Source of the DNA: Pezizomycotina sp. ARF18
Lineage: Eukaryota > Ascomycota
Reading direction: 5' to 3'
DNA: 64,000 nucleotides
Assembly: GCA_002224055.1 (NCBI GenBank)
Contig: AZLU01000019.1
Span: 279,018-343,017 of the forward strand
Below are positions 24,125-36,621 of this stretch, piece after piece. The position numbers and the translations under genes are program-made. The stretch's first letter is position 1, and each line of letters starts with the position of its first letter. The notes beneath the pieces were generated by a model, which did not search any database, had not been told where the DNA came from, and saw only the letters and a list, made by a program, of their open reading frames with translations.

Positions 24125-26082
24125 AAGCTTGCCGTCTTGGTATTTAAACGGGCGGGCTTCTTTTCTTGGCCCTGGAACTTTTCTCCGAAGATGAAATCAT
24201 CGCATCCAGATTTTTGTTGTATGCCTATTAGAAAGAGCGGCATCCAAAGCCTGCTCATAGAGTATTGATTTTCTAGATTTCCTTATTGTTAAAAGGCTTT
24301 TTAAGAACCATTTCCCAGAGAATGATGACACATTCTTAAACGAATATTCGGGACGGCGTTCGAAGCGTTCCGAGATATTAGCTTTAAAACCAGATACCTT
24401 CCAGTGTTTTGTGTTTAGCCAGGAATGGAAACTTCTGATCTATTTGCCGACTTTGCGCGTCTCGTAGAAGGAATGATAAACGGATACGATTGCTGTGATA
24501 TATCGATGCTAAAGTATCGTTGAAGAATCCGGCAGTATATATGAGGGTCTGGCATGACAGCTGTCAGAGCGCTATGCTTTCTGTGTATGTAATCCAGGGT
24601 GTCCCCCGCCATCCTCAATCAACAACCTCCATAATGCACTGTACAGTATCTGCAATAGTGCTCCCACAAGAACATGGATCACGTACTAGCAACTGTCGCA
24701 TCGCCCGCGAATGCTGGTCTGCGAATTGAAGAAGGTGTACCAGAAAAGGAGAGTCGATGATATAGTCCGGTGGATGGGTAAGGACCAAACTTCAAAGTTT
24801 AGGGCGGAAGCAGCGACAGGACTTCTAAAGGCGGCGGTGCTAACAGCGCAATCCATATAACTGTACTCCCGAAGAACTGAGGTCCAACAAGGACCGAGAA
24901 CCTTTAAAACTCCCATCGAGCCTGACATTTCCACTTCCCATCGCTATTAATGATAACCTGTTGCGTCTGACCCATCAGGGTGTTGAAACGAGCTTTGATG
25001 TCTAGAAGCTTTTCAGCTTCAAACCATTCCCAAACGAAAAAAAAGAAAAGAAAGAATTTACCGCTATATATTCTTTACCGCTCTATTCTTAATAGAGCAG
25101 TGCTATATATTGCGCGACATCGCCTATATGTGTCGAAGTAATTAAAGCATCATGACGCTACATATTTACTCTTCTGAGCCGATCTGGTAGTTGCTCAGAT
25201 GGGAATAGACATGCCGGCTTCTTCTGTAGGGTCTTGAATATATAACTTCTGGCGACCATCGGTGGGAAAATAATTAGCGTTCAAAGTGGGCCACCGAAAC
25301 CTCGAAGAAACTGAGAGAGTCAAGTTTCTTTCGCAAAGCCTAATACTCCCGAGCTATATTTCTCCTGCTCTATAAATAGGCGCAAGTCAATCTGTTTTTC
25401 TTACTGGCAGTATATGAGCGTTCATACTGCTTGAACACTTGGAAGTAACGAAGAAGGGGGATATTTAACGGAAGTCATGTGAGGTCATGATGAATCGTAA
25501 GTACGCCTGCAGCTTCGGATGCTCGCATAGGATGTATCGCTCAAAACAGAAAAATCATCATCGTATATATTTACTAGAAAGAAAAGGAGAGGAGAGGATA
25601 AATATATACTGCTAGCTATCGATATATGGAAGTCCGAGTCCTTGTTATAATAACAGTAGAAGCCGTTATTTACAGGAACAAATCTCAATGATGGAACGCC
25701 AGCAGGCCATCATGTTTATATTTAAGAAAGAAAAGAGGAGATTCGAAGAGGAATGTTATATGTGTAACACCAGGGATAAACAGTTAATGTAAAAAAAAAG
25801 TGCAAACCGAAAATGAAAGCCAAGGATACATGATCCTCGCGAGACGTGTTATATACCGTATATTCTTCCTTGTGAGTTTGGCGAAAGAATCGAGAAAGCA
25901 AGCATGAAAGAACGGTAAAAAAGAAGCTATGATAGAGGTTTATCAGCCGCAGAACATTAACCAAACGTATAAGAGCCAGGAACAGCTTCAACAAGGGTGT
26001 GCAAGTGATGAGCGGGTATCGGAGAGAAGGAAGCATACCATTTCGATAAGATAAAAAGTCCTCCGGCGAAGAATTGGTCTTC
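24125..26082. other. Intergenic, AT-rich
   Basis: No gene supported. It contains a small stem (GCTCTATT-CTT-AATAGAGC) flanked by direct GCTATATATT copies near 25065-25115, and purine-rich tracts near 25570. Confidence 0.5.
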
Positions 26083-26682
26083 CTATATCTCAGCACTCGC
26101 TCCAGCTTCAAGGATCATCTCACCGAGGACTTTGCCGATTAACCCCCTAAGCAACTTGTGCAGTTTACTTTCCTGGTCCTCGTTAGCAGCACATAGACGC
26201 TCCTGCACCTTCTCGCTCAGACTCGTCACTAGCTCCCCTTCCAGATTCTTCATCCCCGACGAGATGTGTTTTTTAATCGTTGCGCGGAGCGCCACCTCGG
26301 TGATCCTCCCCCGGGTTCCGTATAAGGTGTGCGGGCTCCGCAGGACTCTCCCTCTCCTCTTCCTCCGTTGCCCTGTCAGCGATCGCAAACTGCAAGAGGT
26401 GCTTGTGCGCCGCCGAGAGCTTGCTCATCTCCTCCAGCTCCTTCAGCACGACGTCCGGCGTGTGCTTGGCGTCGTCGAGGTCGGTGTATGCCGCGATGAG
26501 GTGGAGCATGACGTTTGTGCCTTGGTTTTCGACCTTCTCGTCGCAGTGGGGGCACGTCCATTTGGCCTTCGTCGCCGTGGGTTTCTGTTTCCAGGCCGCA
26601 GAGCGGCCGCGGCTTTTCCGAGCTTTCGGCTTGTCCGCGGGTTTTCCTCCTTGTCCTTCTTGCCCTTGGTGGTCCCCGGCAA
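26083..26682 (-). CDS. Hypothetical basic protein with CPHC motif
   Basis: Not recognised. The N-terminus is Lys/Arg-rich and disordered (MPGTTKGKKDKEE from 26682 is one possible start; the basic run continues KARKSRGRSAAWKQK). It is followed by KAKWTCPHCDEKVENQG, a knuckle with one CxxC and no obvious second pair, then an ordered helical part (VMLHLIAAYTDLDDAKHTP, VVLKELEEMSKLSAAHKHLL). After a frame change near 26310 it continues LRATIKKHISSGMKNLEGE and ends LRGLIGKVLGEMILEAGAS before the stop at 26083. GC content is clearly higher than the flanks, which supports real coding. The start is uncertain because the frame also shifts near 26640. A nuclear protein is plausible from the basic N-terminus; no function inferred. 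Confidence 0.55.
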
Positions 26683-28583
26683 CAGGAGCGGTGCTCCTCC
26701 TTCTTCTAGCTATGTGGGCCTGAAGCGGCAGTTTTGTAAGTAGAGTGATATCCCGACACGCAGACATGGCTATCGCGAGCGCTACGCCGAAAGATACTGT
26801 AAGTGGTAAAGGGCCTGGCCATTTCCTCGGTGGATTGCGGAGGTTCAGCAAACCGCCGGACGCGGCCACTTTCAACTTCGCGACACATCGAGAGACTTGT
26901 ATTTCGCGAAATCATCCTTGCTGTTCTCTGCGGAATAGAGACTATAGCCTTATCGGCTAGCAGGTACCTAAGAGGTGGTAGAGGCAATAGAGAACTTGTC
27001 GATGGTATCTCTCAGATACTCTTTTATCATCCAATGTAATACAGTCTTGGGAATGGGAATCTAAGACCTACTGCTTAACTCAAATAAATTGCTCCAGCTC
27101 ATACCTGATTGCTCCTCCGGAGGACGTTTGTTTACAGAAATATCAGACTTCTCATCTAGCTCAGAAAAACGAAAAGAATAGATAATAAGCTCCTCCGATC
27201 GCTTACGTCCACCTTGAAAAATGCTGGACGGGCAAAGATGTGGAAACACAATAAGAATAGTTACATGATACGGAGGAGGCGGATATATAGCAAGGATTGC
27301 CTCAAATCATAAAGTAGGAATACGAGTACTGGTCTCAGTTCCGTAATAGCCTTCTCATTGTAGTGCTATCATAGCTACGGCTGTAAATAATAACTTGATT
27401 ACACGGCTATATAAAAGCTCCGTATACTGTGTTCGCGGGAGTCCCGCGAGATACAGTGATTCGGCCCGCTAGTGCGCCTCTATATGAGCACCCTTAGGAA
27501 GGTGCGACCATACAAAACTGATTTACGAGGTATGACAGTAAGTGCCCGTTACGAAAAGCCCCTATTGATTTTATAGATTGGTGCCTATGAATACAGATAC
27601 TGAGGTGAAACGTTCTCGCGTATCATAATATCGGAAAAAAAAACAGAAATTTCCTTAGAGATGTATACACCGATCAGAATACCTCTTCACACGAAGTATG
27701 ATTTCCAGATGCTACAGCTTCCGTTCATACGGCGACAAAAGCGGATAAGAATCTTTTGAGCTCATATCTCGCGAGGAGGGATGGTGGTGAACGTATGAAG
27801 GCTTTCGGCGGTTCGCTTAAGCTCCGCACACACCACCCCGAGCGGTTCGCTCAAAATATTTACATACCACAATTCACGAGCAAGCTAGCAGCAAAGTTCG
27901 AGACTCTAAATAATGTTACTTAGGCGCGTTTAAAGCAGGTATTGAGATATCTTCCGTCTGGCGAAGGGGGGAACTTTCCACGGCGATTTTACAATTAACA
28001 AAGAATATCTTCGATCCTAAATCGCGATGGATAGGATGAGATATTGAACAATACCCGTCTGCTTGACTTCAGGCATAGACACAAGATAAGTGCAAATGGA
28101 ACATCAAACTCCCCAGAATTCGTACCTATGAAGCTGGACAGAGCTCGCACGATGTTGGTGTTTGATCTTAATATTATTAAGTCGAGATTTGTTTCAAGAA
28201 GGATATTTGACGGCCAGTTTCATTTTATACAAGTGATAACAAGGTTATTAATGGAGCTTTTTTCATATTGACACATGTGTGAAGTAAGTATTAACGGAAA
28301 GACAGTTTTGAAACGAAGAAAGACAAGAACATGAAGAAACAAGAATTGAAATGTAAAACAATCATAGGGGATCAAAGGGCAACCAAAGAACCGTGATGAT
28401 GCCATAAACTTGAAACGATAGAACTATGAAGTGTAACAATCTGCCGATGAATATTAAAAGAACAATGTACTTGAAGGGAAAAAAGAATCAACTGAATAGA
28501 AATCACGAGAGTTGAAACAAGAAAGAAGAACAGATATCCCTAAACACTTCCTCTGCTTTTCCATTATCCAACCCAATTCACCA
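26683..28583. other. Intergenic
   Basis: No gene supported. It holds a GC-rich hairpin at 27433-27449 (TCGCGGGA-G-TCCCGCGA) with an outer ACTGT/ACAGT pair, a weaker GCACC/GGTGC hairpin about 50 nt later, and a copy of a short dispersed motif at 27810-27830. Confidence 0.5.
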
Positions 28584-29605
28584 TCACTTCAGGATCAACC
28601 CCGCGATAGCCGCCAAAGATAGCGTGCGCCTCTTCTTCGGACGCGTCGGAGTAGGTGGAGCACTAGCAGTGACTAGGGCGGTGGTGGTGTTGCCGTTTTG
28701 GGTTGTGTTACGACGCTCAACGTTGACGATACGCGGACGCGACATGGCGGCCGGCTCCCAGTTCCGATCGTAGTAAATGGGTTCGTCGGTTCCGATCTAC
28801 CGCGCCCGTACCCATGAAGAGGTTCATCGACTCGGGCATTATAGAGACCCCGGAGTTGAACAGCATTCCGAATGGGTTGGAAACTACCGGGAGATCGCCC
28901 AGTTCGGAAACGGCCGGCGAAGCTGGGGAGGAGTAATAGTCGGAGTGGCGGGGGTGGTGATGGTGTTGGTGTTGGATGCGGTGGCGGGGAGGGCGTTGGT
29001 GGTGAGGGGCAAGGTGGCGGGACCGTCAGGATGTTCGCTTCCTTTGTTGTGGCCTTGAGTCGACGAGCCAGACTGACCGTTGACCTTGACGAGGTTGTTA
29101 TCGTTGTTGTCGACGTTGACGCCAATGTCGAGGAAGTTGTTACCGAGGAGGCTGTGCGCTGAGACAGTAGGGCCGAGCTCGCTTCCGTCTTCGTCAACAT
29201 TTCCCGACGAGCCGTAAGACATCAGGCTGATAGACGAAGCGCTTCCGTTCCCTTTCCCGAGCAGGTGTTGCGCGCTCTCCTCTCCGTCGACCTTGATAGC
29301 TTCTTGGGTGACGTGCTGAAATATCCAGGGATGTCTTTAACCCCGAACTTCTTCTCGAGGATTGACTCTCCGCGGCTGTGGTTCTTGATAACGCTCTTCT
29401 TCCCCGCCTTCTTGGGCGTCAACATATCCTCAAGTGAGGTGTGATACATTTGCCCGACTGTATCGTTGGAGGTGCGCTGCGGTTCCTGTTGAGCATTCGA
29501 TTGTTCAGCGCCGGTAGTGGATGCGAAGTAGGGTACCTCCTCCAACGCTTCACGCTCCAGAAGCGGGATCATCTCCTCCTCGACAGACTTATCCGGTTTC
29601 GCCAT
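28584..29605 (-). CDS. Hypothetical Ser/Thr/Asn-rich protein
   Basis: Not recognised. It starts MAKPDKSVEEEMIPLLEREA at 29605; an ATG is not required further upstream, although that frame stays open. It continues with TSNDTVGQMYHTSLEDMLTP, KKAGKKSVIKNHSRGES and ILEKKFGVKDIPGYFSTSPK, which look conserved. After a frame change near 29230 come SLMSYGSSGNVDEDGSELGP and a long Asn/Thr/Pro-rich disordered stretch. After another near 28880-28760 the C-terminus reads MSRPRIVNVERRNTTQNG ... TPTRPKKRRTLSLAAIAGLI and stops at 28584-28586. The basic PKKRR could be a nuclear signal, directly followed by a hydrophobic end. No partner genes. Confidence 0.55.
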
Positions 29606-30691
29606 TGTGTGAATCCTTTGCAGATCTTGCGCTTTTAGAGAACCAAAGTGTATCAAAACAAACAACCCTCGTTTCCTCTCGAGTTAATGGTTTGTTTCCT
29701 CCTCTTCGTCTAATATTTTTTATTTGAAATACAACACACTTCCTCCTAAACTCCGTAGAAACGCAACAAATATGAAATGAAGGGTGATATAAATGAGTAA
29801 AGGAGTAAAAGAGATGAAAGATAAGAGAATAGAAGAAAGCCGGTCAACAAGTAGATGCAGTTGTATATACTTTGGACTACTAATAACATCTTGGTATTTT
29901 TGATTGACTGGTTCGCATGGTTGTTCGTAAGGAATTTTTTTCGTCTGCGCTGAGTGCGCATTTTTTTTAACGCCTGCCGAAAAAAAAAAAAAGAGAGTTA
30001 GTGGGCAATTTTTTAGTGGCAGAAAAATAAAAATAAAAATGAAAATAAAAATAAATTTCTAGAATCATGTCGAAGTTTTGGAACAAAACATCCGAGAGAA
30101 TCTGAGAGAGAGGATCATTACTAGTTCAAGCTTCTAAGCGTGAAGCTGGAGGCTTCAGTACTTCCAGAGTCCTTATATAGTTTATACGTGACCTTATAGC
30201 GTCCAAGGTCGATATAAGAAGGGTAGTACATGGTCACTTATGTACACGCTACGCGGCGGGACGCGCAAGGTTGTAGTGAATATGACTGACCGATTAGGAT
30301 CTATATACAATAGGAGCATTCTCAATTATCTTTATGGTGATGATAATCATATCATGCTCCTTGTTTCAATCAATCACGGTTTATATTCAGCGTGATACTG
30401 ATATATAGTAACTATATTTCTAGCTTGTTTCGGACCTTGGATCACGAGCTTGTGAGCATGTAGTTCGTTGATACTGAGATTTTTGTAGCTAATCGAAATG
30501 CTCTGTAACGAGCTCGTCAGTGGTTCGTTGTATATTAGATTGTTAAACCTCTCTAATATCATTCGCGCTATCTGTAAATGAATTCTTCACCATCATAATA
30601 CCTATAAGCAGTACTATATATTCTTGTCCTAGATACGGTCGTACGTTCACGGTCATCAACCGGGCGAGGGAACACGTTTCGCGAAGAGACC
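29606..30691. other. Intergenic, A/T-rich with AAAAT repeats
   Basis: Contains an A-run (~29979-29991) and an (A4-5T)n-like microsatellite (~30022-30054). No gene seen. Confidence 0.6.
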
Positions 30692-31128
30692 ATGATAAAC
30701 GAACAGGTCTCACCTGCCACCACGACTTCAACAGAAATTCAGAGCGAGTCCTCTTCATCAGATACTCCTACTGGCTCTTGTGCAAGTTGTAAAACACCTC
30801 TCCTCCGCCTCACCCATCCATCCAACACAGACTCCGTCCTCTTACTCTGTCCGCTACCGACTGCGAACATTACACCTTCCCGAAATCTTCCTCAAAGCAT
30901 ATCCGCGCGGGATGCCTGCGCTGCAGAATCTCTGGATCACATTTCCACGGACGACGACAGCGGAGTATTATTAAGGCACTAAAATCATGGTATATCTCTA
31001 CAAAGAGAAAACTTGAAAGAGGAGAGACTGTTGATGTGTTAGAGATTGATCACGGGGAGCTGGATAGCAAGGAGGTAAGGTATGTATTGTTTAGGGAGAA
31101 GCTGAAGTACGCGATGCTGATGTGTTGA
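30692..31128 (+). CDS. Small CxxC protein, frame interrupted
   Basis: Not recognised. It starts MINEQVSPATTTSTEIQSES at 30692, Ser/Thr-rich, then TGSCASCKTPLLRLTHPSN with a CxxC pair and DSVLLLCPLPT. After a frame change near 30880 comes SGSHFHGRRQRSIIKALKSW, and then a well-formed end VDVLEIDHGELDSKEVRYVL ... YAMLMC before TGA at 31126-31128. The overall size would be ~145 residues. The pattern (disordered N-terminus, CxxC...C, short helical end) could be a small zinc-binding protein. Confidence 0.4.
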
Positions 31129-31750
31129 TGGCAAGATTGGTAAACGGCCGGGAGGGAGATATATTTGAGGAAGAGAGACGAAGGTGAAATTTAATATCGT
31201 AGAAAGTTTAGAATAGCTTTGTGGTGTAGCAGCGCTCTGTGCTCCTGAAATTTCGGTTTATCATACTGAAGACTGAAGTTGGACGGGCTGGAATAATGTT
31301 AATAGATATTCGAAATACAAACTACGGGGTTTAGTATAAGATTTGAAGACTGTAGTGCTGTGGAAAACCTAGGAATGTTGGGTCTCCCATACAGATAAGA
31401 ATTTCTTCTGCGGAGTTCTAATATGGCGTTTTCTATGATACAATTATATTGGATGCTTATTCTTATGCAACGACTAAGCGGACTGCTCGTCCAGTCATAA
31501 ATTTAGTGGCAACTTTCCGTCTGTGTTCTTCAAATGAAGCAAACATCCTAATCCTTCCAACGAAAAAACGTGTTTCTCACATCTTCAACTTTGCTACATG
31601 ACATCGCAATACAAGAATCAGAAGAGAGTTATTGATCCGTACACATTCTACTCGACACGCAGAAGCCTAAAAGTGCGACGCCACGATTGCGCTATCGATA
31701 TCAAGACAGACCTTCCGTCAATCGTTTCCGCCCTTTCCGGCATAGCAAAC
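31129..31750. other. Intergenic
   Basis: 5' region of the BTB gene. The frame is open upstream of 31751 as far as 31598, but that part has no recognisable coding character. No repeats. Confidence 0.4.
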
Positions 31751-33083
31751 ATGTCGGTCTCAAACTCGTTCGCTCACTCCTTCCAGAGCAACCAATCTTC
31801 AGCCTCCACCGCCGGTTCCGAAACCCCCACCCCGAGAATCTACCCATCCGGTAATGGCCGCCACTTCGCCGCCGATGCAAACGGCAACGTCGTGATCCTC
31901 ACGCTACCGAACTGGCGAGACTCCGTCCAAGTCTCGAGAGTCTGCTCTCTCTCGTCTCCGACGTCTTCCGCGCTATGCTCTCGAGCCCGTGGTCAGAGAC
32001 GCAAGTCCGTTCTGACGCCTTCAAGCACATTAAACTGCACTTCTCCTTCGAAGCCGTCGCGTGGCTCATGTCGCGCTTCCACTACACTCCTTCCGCAAAG
32101 TACGCGGAGTTTAACTTGGACGACATCACACCGGCTGTTTTGGAGCAGGTGTTTATCATTGTGGATATGTATAATCTCGACGTTATTCAGGTTAGGTTGG
32201 ATAGGGAGTTAGAGGGGTATTGCGCGAGATTGTTGGAGAATTTCCATGTTCCGTTGAATGTTGAGGAAAAGGAGGGGACTAGGGAGTGGTTGAACTTCAT
32301 CGCGGATAAGGAGCTGGTCGAGCTGGCGTTTACGTGGCTTACTATTGGCGCGCTGAAGAGGGACGATAAAATTATCAATAGGGCACTTCCGGCTATTGTG
32401 CTCGGAGCGGATACGCAGAACGCGAAGGGTTATTTGGGGTATTCTTCGGCGGATCGTGTTGTTTCTGACCACGTTCCTTTTCAAGTCGCTAGTAAGCTTG
32501 CCTTGCTTGAAATGAGCATATATCCCGGTGAAGAAGACTTTGACGACTAAATTCATTCCTATTGTCTAGAGCGTCTTCAAACATTCCGTTCCAACATACT
32601 CTCCGAGATTTACGCCTCCATTACCGCCGAAACGAATCGCATCTACGAGCTCAAAGTGGAAGGACTTTGCAGTTGCGAGCAGCACTCCAACGGCCGCAGC
32701 GGTCACGGTCCCATGAGTCCGGTGACCAGTGCCACTCCGCATCGCACTCGCTCTGTGAAACCGTCAACACTGCGCGTTTATCGCGCATCACGGGACTTGG
32801 TCGCTACGCCACGCTAGAGGACGCGCTGAGCAAACTGAGTGTCGCAGGATTATACGAGCTCATGTGTACCGTCGCGAAGGATTCTGGATCAAGCAGTTCG
32901 AAGCCGCCGCACGCGAACTGGGCTGCAGAGTGCGATGCAGTCGGGAGGATTGTGGAGAGGGCGGATGAGGTTTTGTTGAGGTTTGTAGACGATGACGAGG
33001 AGGATGAGAGAAGGGTGGAGTACTTTGGACTCGGAGGGAACGTAAAGAGGAAGAGGAGGGACGAGGATATGGGAGGCTTGTAG
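31751..33083 (+). CDS. BTB/POZ domain protein
   Basis: BTB-domain protein of the fungal type; such proteins dimerise and often serve as Cullin-3 substrate adaptors. It starts MSVSNSFAHSFQSNQSSAS at 31751. The BTB fold follows: FAADANGNVVILTLPNW, then (after a one-base shift near 31935) ESLLSLVSDVFRAMLSSPW, matching the 'L...S.vF..mL' core, then LHFSFEAVAWLMSRFHYTP and LEQVFIIVDMYNLDVIQVR. After EMSIYP there is a 42-nt intron (32528-32569); in-phase splicing gives EMSIYPERLQTFRSNIL and removes an in-frame TAA. The C-terminal part has LCSCEQHSNGR, then after another shift near 32780 LSKLSVAGLYELMCTVAKD and a basic/acidic tail ending KRKRRDEDMGGL, stop 33081-33083. KRKRR may be a nuclear signal. 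Confidence 0.75.
32528..32569 (+). other. 42-nt intron in BTB gene
   Basis: Donor GTGAAG, branch-like GACTAAA, acceptor TCTAG. The length is a multiple of three and it contains an in-frame TAA; removal joins conserved helical sequence. A non-GTAAGT donor and very short length make it less certain. Confidence 0.6.
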
Positions 33084-33613
33084 AATGAATACGGACGAGC
33101 GAAGTTGTTGAAAGATTGTTCTTGATTATCACTCGGGGCGTAAACGGCGTCTGAAGTTTTCAAGGAGTTTTCATTGGCCTTTTTCTAAATTTTTATTATG
33201 CGTTTTTAAGAAGTTTTTCTATACTTTATTGGATTATATCCGCTATAGTGATCAAAACATTCGCTATAGGTCCACATCTAGATACGTGGTTGAGAAAATT
33301 GGGAAAACACCGTACCGTAACACGAGTATTTCTCAATACTAAGAAATAAAAGAAATACTCATTAGACAGAAATATCCTATAGAAGTCTAGCAAGAATCGA
33401 TCGTCCTAATAATTATCCATTTCTACTCAGCGAAACTCTTTTTCGTGTGCTATCTATCTCATATTGTTCTTAGCTGAATATACATGGAATTGAATAACGG
33501 GAAGTATCGTGGCCACGATCGAGGAAGGCTGGGGATACACGACGATCACTTCTACATCGCGATAATTTCTTCACGAAGAAAACCTTCAGATTTCTGGGGC
33601 TAGCTCTCTCGTC

Positions 33614-34120
33614 TTGTCAAGTCTTGGTGAGACTCCCGGGCAAATAAGATTTGCCAATCGCGGAGCCGTGATTACTTATACGAGGTTTGATTTTCTCCCC
33701 CAGGATTCTAGGACTCCAGGAGACGGACACGTAGAGAGCAATAGCTTTGGTCAGAAAGTAAGAGTCTCGAGGACCTACGAACTAATCGGCGATGAACCGA
33801 GAAAGTTAGTGCTCTATGTTAAAGTTGAGTCTAATCTTATATTTCAAGCCGCTGCATTACAGCACGCACTTTTTTTTCTAAGTTCGGCGTTCGGTTTGTC
33901 CTTGTTCCATTGCTTTTTTAGGACCAAGCCCGAACTCCAACAAAACCCCAAGGCGTTCGCCACACGTTTGGGAAAGATTGGGTCCTGTACGAAAATCAGT
34001 CAATCCGCCGGCGAAACGGGGAGGGATAACTTGACAAAGAGCTTTTCTGGAGTCTTATTCAGAGAAGCTCGTTGTTTACTCCGAGTTTTTAAGCTTTGGG
34101 TTCCTATAACTTATAAGTAG
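33614..34120 (+). CDS. Weak ORF, possible beta-rich protein
   Basis: Open frame of ~168 codons without an ATG at its start. The part VRVSRTYELIGDEPRKLVLY looks like alternating beta strands of a lipocalin-like or beta-barrel protein; the rest (from about residue 85) has little coding character. It could be one exon of a gene whose other exons I cannot find, or chance. Confidence 0.25.
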   Translation: MSSLGETPGQIRFANRGAVITYTRFDFLPQDSRTPGDGHVESNSFGQKVRVSRTYELIGDEPRKLVLYVKVESNLIFQAAALQHALFFLSSAFGLSLFHCFFRTKPELQQNPKAFATRLGKIGSCTKISQSAGETGRDNLTKSFSGVLFREARCLLRVFKLWVPITYK

Positions 34121-36397
34121 AAAAAGCCCCCTGGCTTTAAGCTTTACGCGACCGTAGAAGCTCTAGGTAGTGGGCTTGAAGACAATATTTTTCTGTTACC
34201 CTTTCAATATTCACTACGCTATCTGGACTCATGGCTAAACTAATCTTAAGACATGCAGTTCGTATATGTAGTTGCAAGTGTAGTTGATTAGTAGCAGTTA
34301 AACCACTCTGGAAAACCTCAAAAAGCATCTCCCGAGCAAATCTCCAGATAACTGCGTTCTTGAAGTTCCGTAGGTAACGTTATCGTTTGATCAGATAATC
34401 TGGTTTAAACGCTCAGGCGTTCATGCAGAATGGTGTCTTTTGGCGGCAAGGCAATTAAAACCAAATATCTTCGCGCGGTTTGTAAATATAATGTCAATTC
34501 GGTGGCTTGGTTCATTTTATTATCCTTAATTTCAGCGCGAACAAAGAACAAAGGAAGCCATTGGTGATTTCTGTTCTTCCGAGAGCCGTCGGAGTCCGGC
34601 TTTGAAGCCTTATAACGATGTGGTAAATTATATGACACGCTTTCTTACGTATAAAAATAAGTTTGAACTGAACAACTGGGAATTTTGACCTCAGAACAAT
34701 TCTACGCGTGATCTTGAGTCTAGCTTGTCTAGGTATGTCGAGTAAGGACTGCTTGGTTAGAAAGTTCGTTGCGATGATAACCCTCACTTCGAAGTTTAGG
34801 CCATGCAAGAGCGTTGACCATTTGTTAGCGAGTAAACGCTGAGTTATTCTGGGCCAATGGTGGGTGTAATTTCAGTCTTAGCTCAGAGTGGTGAAGGGTT
34901 GGAGAAAACGCGGGATGGGTTTCCGTTAGTATAATAGCAAGCTTTCGTTCGCTAGTTAGCGCCGATCCAGAAGTGCATTGGTAAGGAGAGATTTTATTGA
35001 TGTTGCTCGAATGGTAACCGGGTCTAACCCTTAAGCCTATGTCTGCGGCGTTGATATTTGGTTTATTTTATCAGTGTCTTTGTGACGTTTACTGTATGGA
35101 TTCTTCGCGATTTACAATTCTGTTCTTTGCTCGCAGCAAAATTAAAAAAAACGGACTGTGCATATACGTCTCATGTGGATCAAAGAAGCCAGAATAAATT
35201 CGGTACTCGGGTTGGTTTTACCAACAGCAATGAGTATAGGTCTTTCAGCCCGTTTGTCTAGGATGTCGATGTCTGGACGAGGGAAAAAAAAATAAAAAAA
35301 TAAAAATAAAGATCGGCCCAGAAGACTAAGAAGATCAACGTTTTATCGCGCCATAGATGGGTTGCCGAAATTACACGAAGTACCTCTCGTGAGATAGCGC
35401 GTGGACATCGTCGCTTGCCTATTGGTCCTTGACGAGGTACACCCTTGGAGGCTCCCCGCGTAGTGTAAGGCAAAAGACAGGGCTGGCTCCTTTTCCTTGC
35501 AGGCGAACAAGAAAACCTAAAGAGGCGAATACGATGCAGGATAATTTTGTGGCGCTCATTTCCTGGAGAATGTTAGGATTAAGAAGACTTCAGAAAGACT
35601 GAAGTAGAGGAACTGGAGGACAAATGGCACGAGAGAGAAAAGAAGATTTTTCCGTGGTACCGGAACCTTTCCCCCCTCCGTTGATCTCCCTTGACTTGCA
35701 GGTGGCCATGCGTTTTTAGCGTGATACTTTTACCTGTGCGAGGAATACAAGCAAAAGTTGGGTAGCGAACCAGGGCTGAGCAGTGTCCTTTTGGTGGAAA
35801 CACGCCAACAAAGGAGGGTGATAAGGGGGGTTCTCGAGCAAATAAGGACTGTTTGCTGCTATAAGTTGGCACGCTGAAGGCCCATGCTAAACGGTACGGC
35901 TCGGCCTTCGTTTTATAGGATAGCAGACCCCTCCAGAGTGCTAGGCGCATGTACGTATATCTTTTAAAGTTCGTGGGTCTTTATATCCAATTTAAGCCAG
36001 TAAACCGAGCTCTTGTCTTGTAAAATTGAAGCAATATCGGGAAGTGATGGTCTGGCCGCGGCGTTTTTAGCCCTAGACTGCTCCATGTACTCAGAATCAT
36101 ACTACTAATTGAACCATGAATGAAGTATTCTTTGACAAATCCTTGGCCCTCGTGTTTGTCCTATTACCATTGTTATATGCGGTTTCCGGCCTGGTGGCGT
36201 AGCGCTTTGGTTCCGCCTAATGTACCCCTATCAGGGTGTCTGAGATTAATTGTTAGTACGGAGAAGTCTGGCTAACGGAGAAAAATACTCAGCATCTAAG
36301 ACTCTCATCATGAAGAGAATTGGTACGAGGATAATATAATCCACCTCGACTCCCCATTGTGAAATTTTTTTTTTTTTCACTCATCAATCTGCTCTGT
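34121..36397. other. Intergenic, nothing supported
   Basis: Long stretch with scattered open frames on both strands, none with motifs or splice context. A short A-rich tract lies at ~35283-35310. Confidence 0.5.
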
Positions 36398-36589
36398 AGT
36401 GAAACCGACGACATATCTTTGTATTGTCTGCTAGAAGCCAGCGGTAGCTTCAACCGCGAGCAGCCTCTCATCGCTCGTTTGAGGGAGGTTACCCGCGAGA
36501 CTTTCGTTATTAACGACCTAGGCTTTGATGATATTGAAGGTCTATTCATTCACTTATCTCAATTGTCACCTCTTTCCCCTAATAAATAA
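36398..36589 (+). CDS. Possible orphan terminal exon
   Basis: Preceded by a strong acceptor-like tract (T11, then CTCATCAATCTGCTCTGTAG at 36378-36397). It reads ETDDISLYCLLEASGSFNRE, REVTRETFVINDLGFDDIEG and ends at TAA 36587-36589. Base composition is more gene-like than its flanks. No upstream exon found. Confidence 0.22.
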   Translation, partial: SETDDISLYCLLEASGSFNREQPLIARLREVTRETFVINDLGFDDIEGLFIHLSQLSPLSPNK

Positions 36590-36621
36590 AAATAATAAAT
36601 AATTTTTAGTAGCTTGTAGCC

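Noticed and set aside
11479-26082. Secondary-metabolite gene cluster
   Set aside because: A transporter and membrane proteins are present, but no backbone enzyme (PKS, NRPS, terpene cyclase), oxidoreductase set or cluster regulator was found.
35579-35950. 123-codon minus-strand frame
   Set aside because: No motif, no homologue-like features, no regulatory or splice context.
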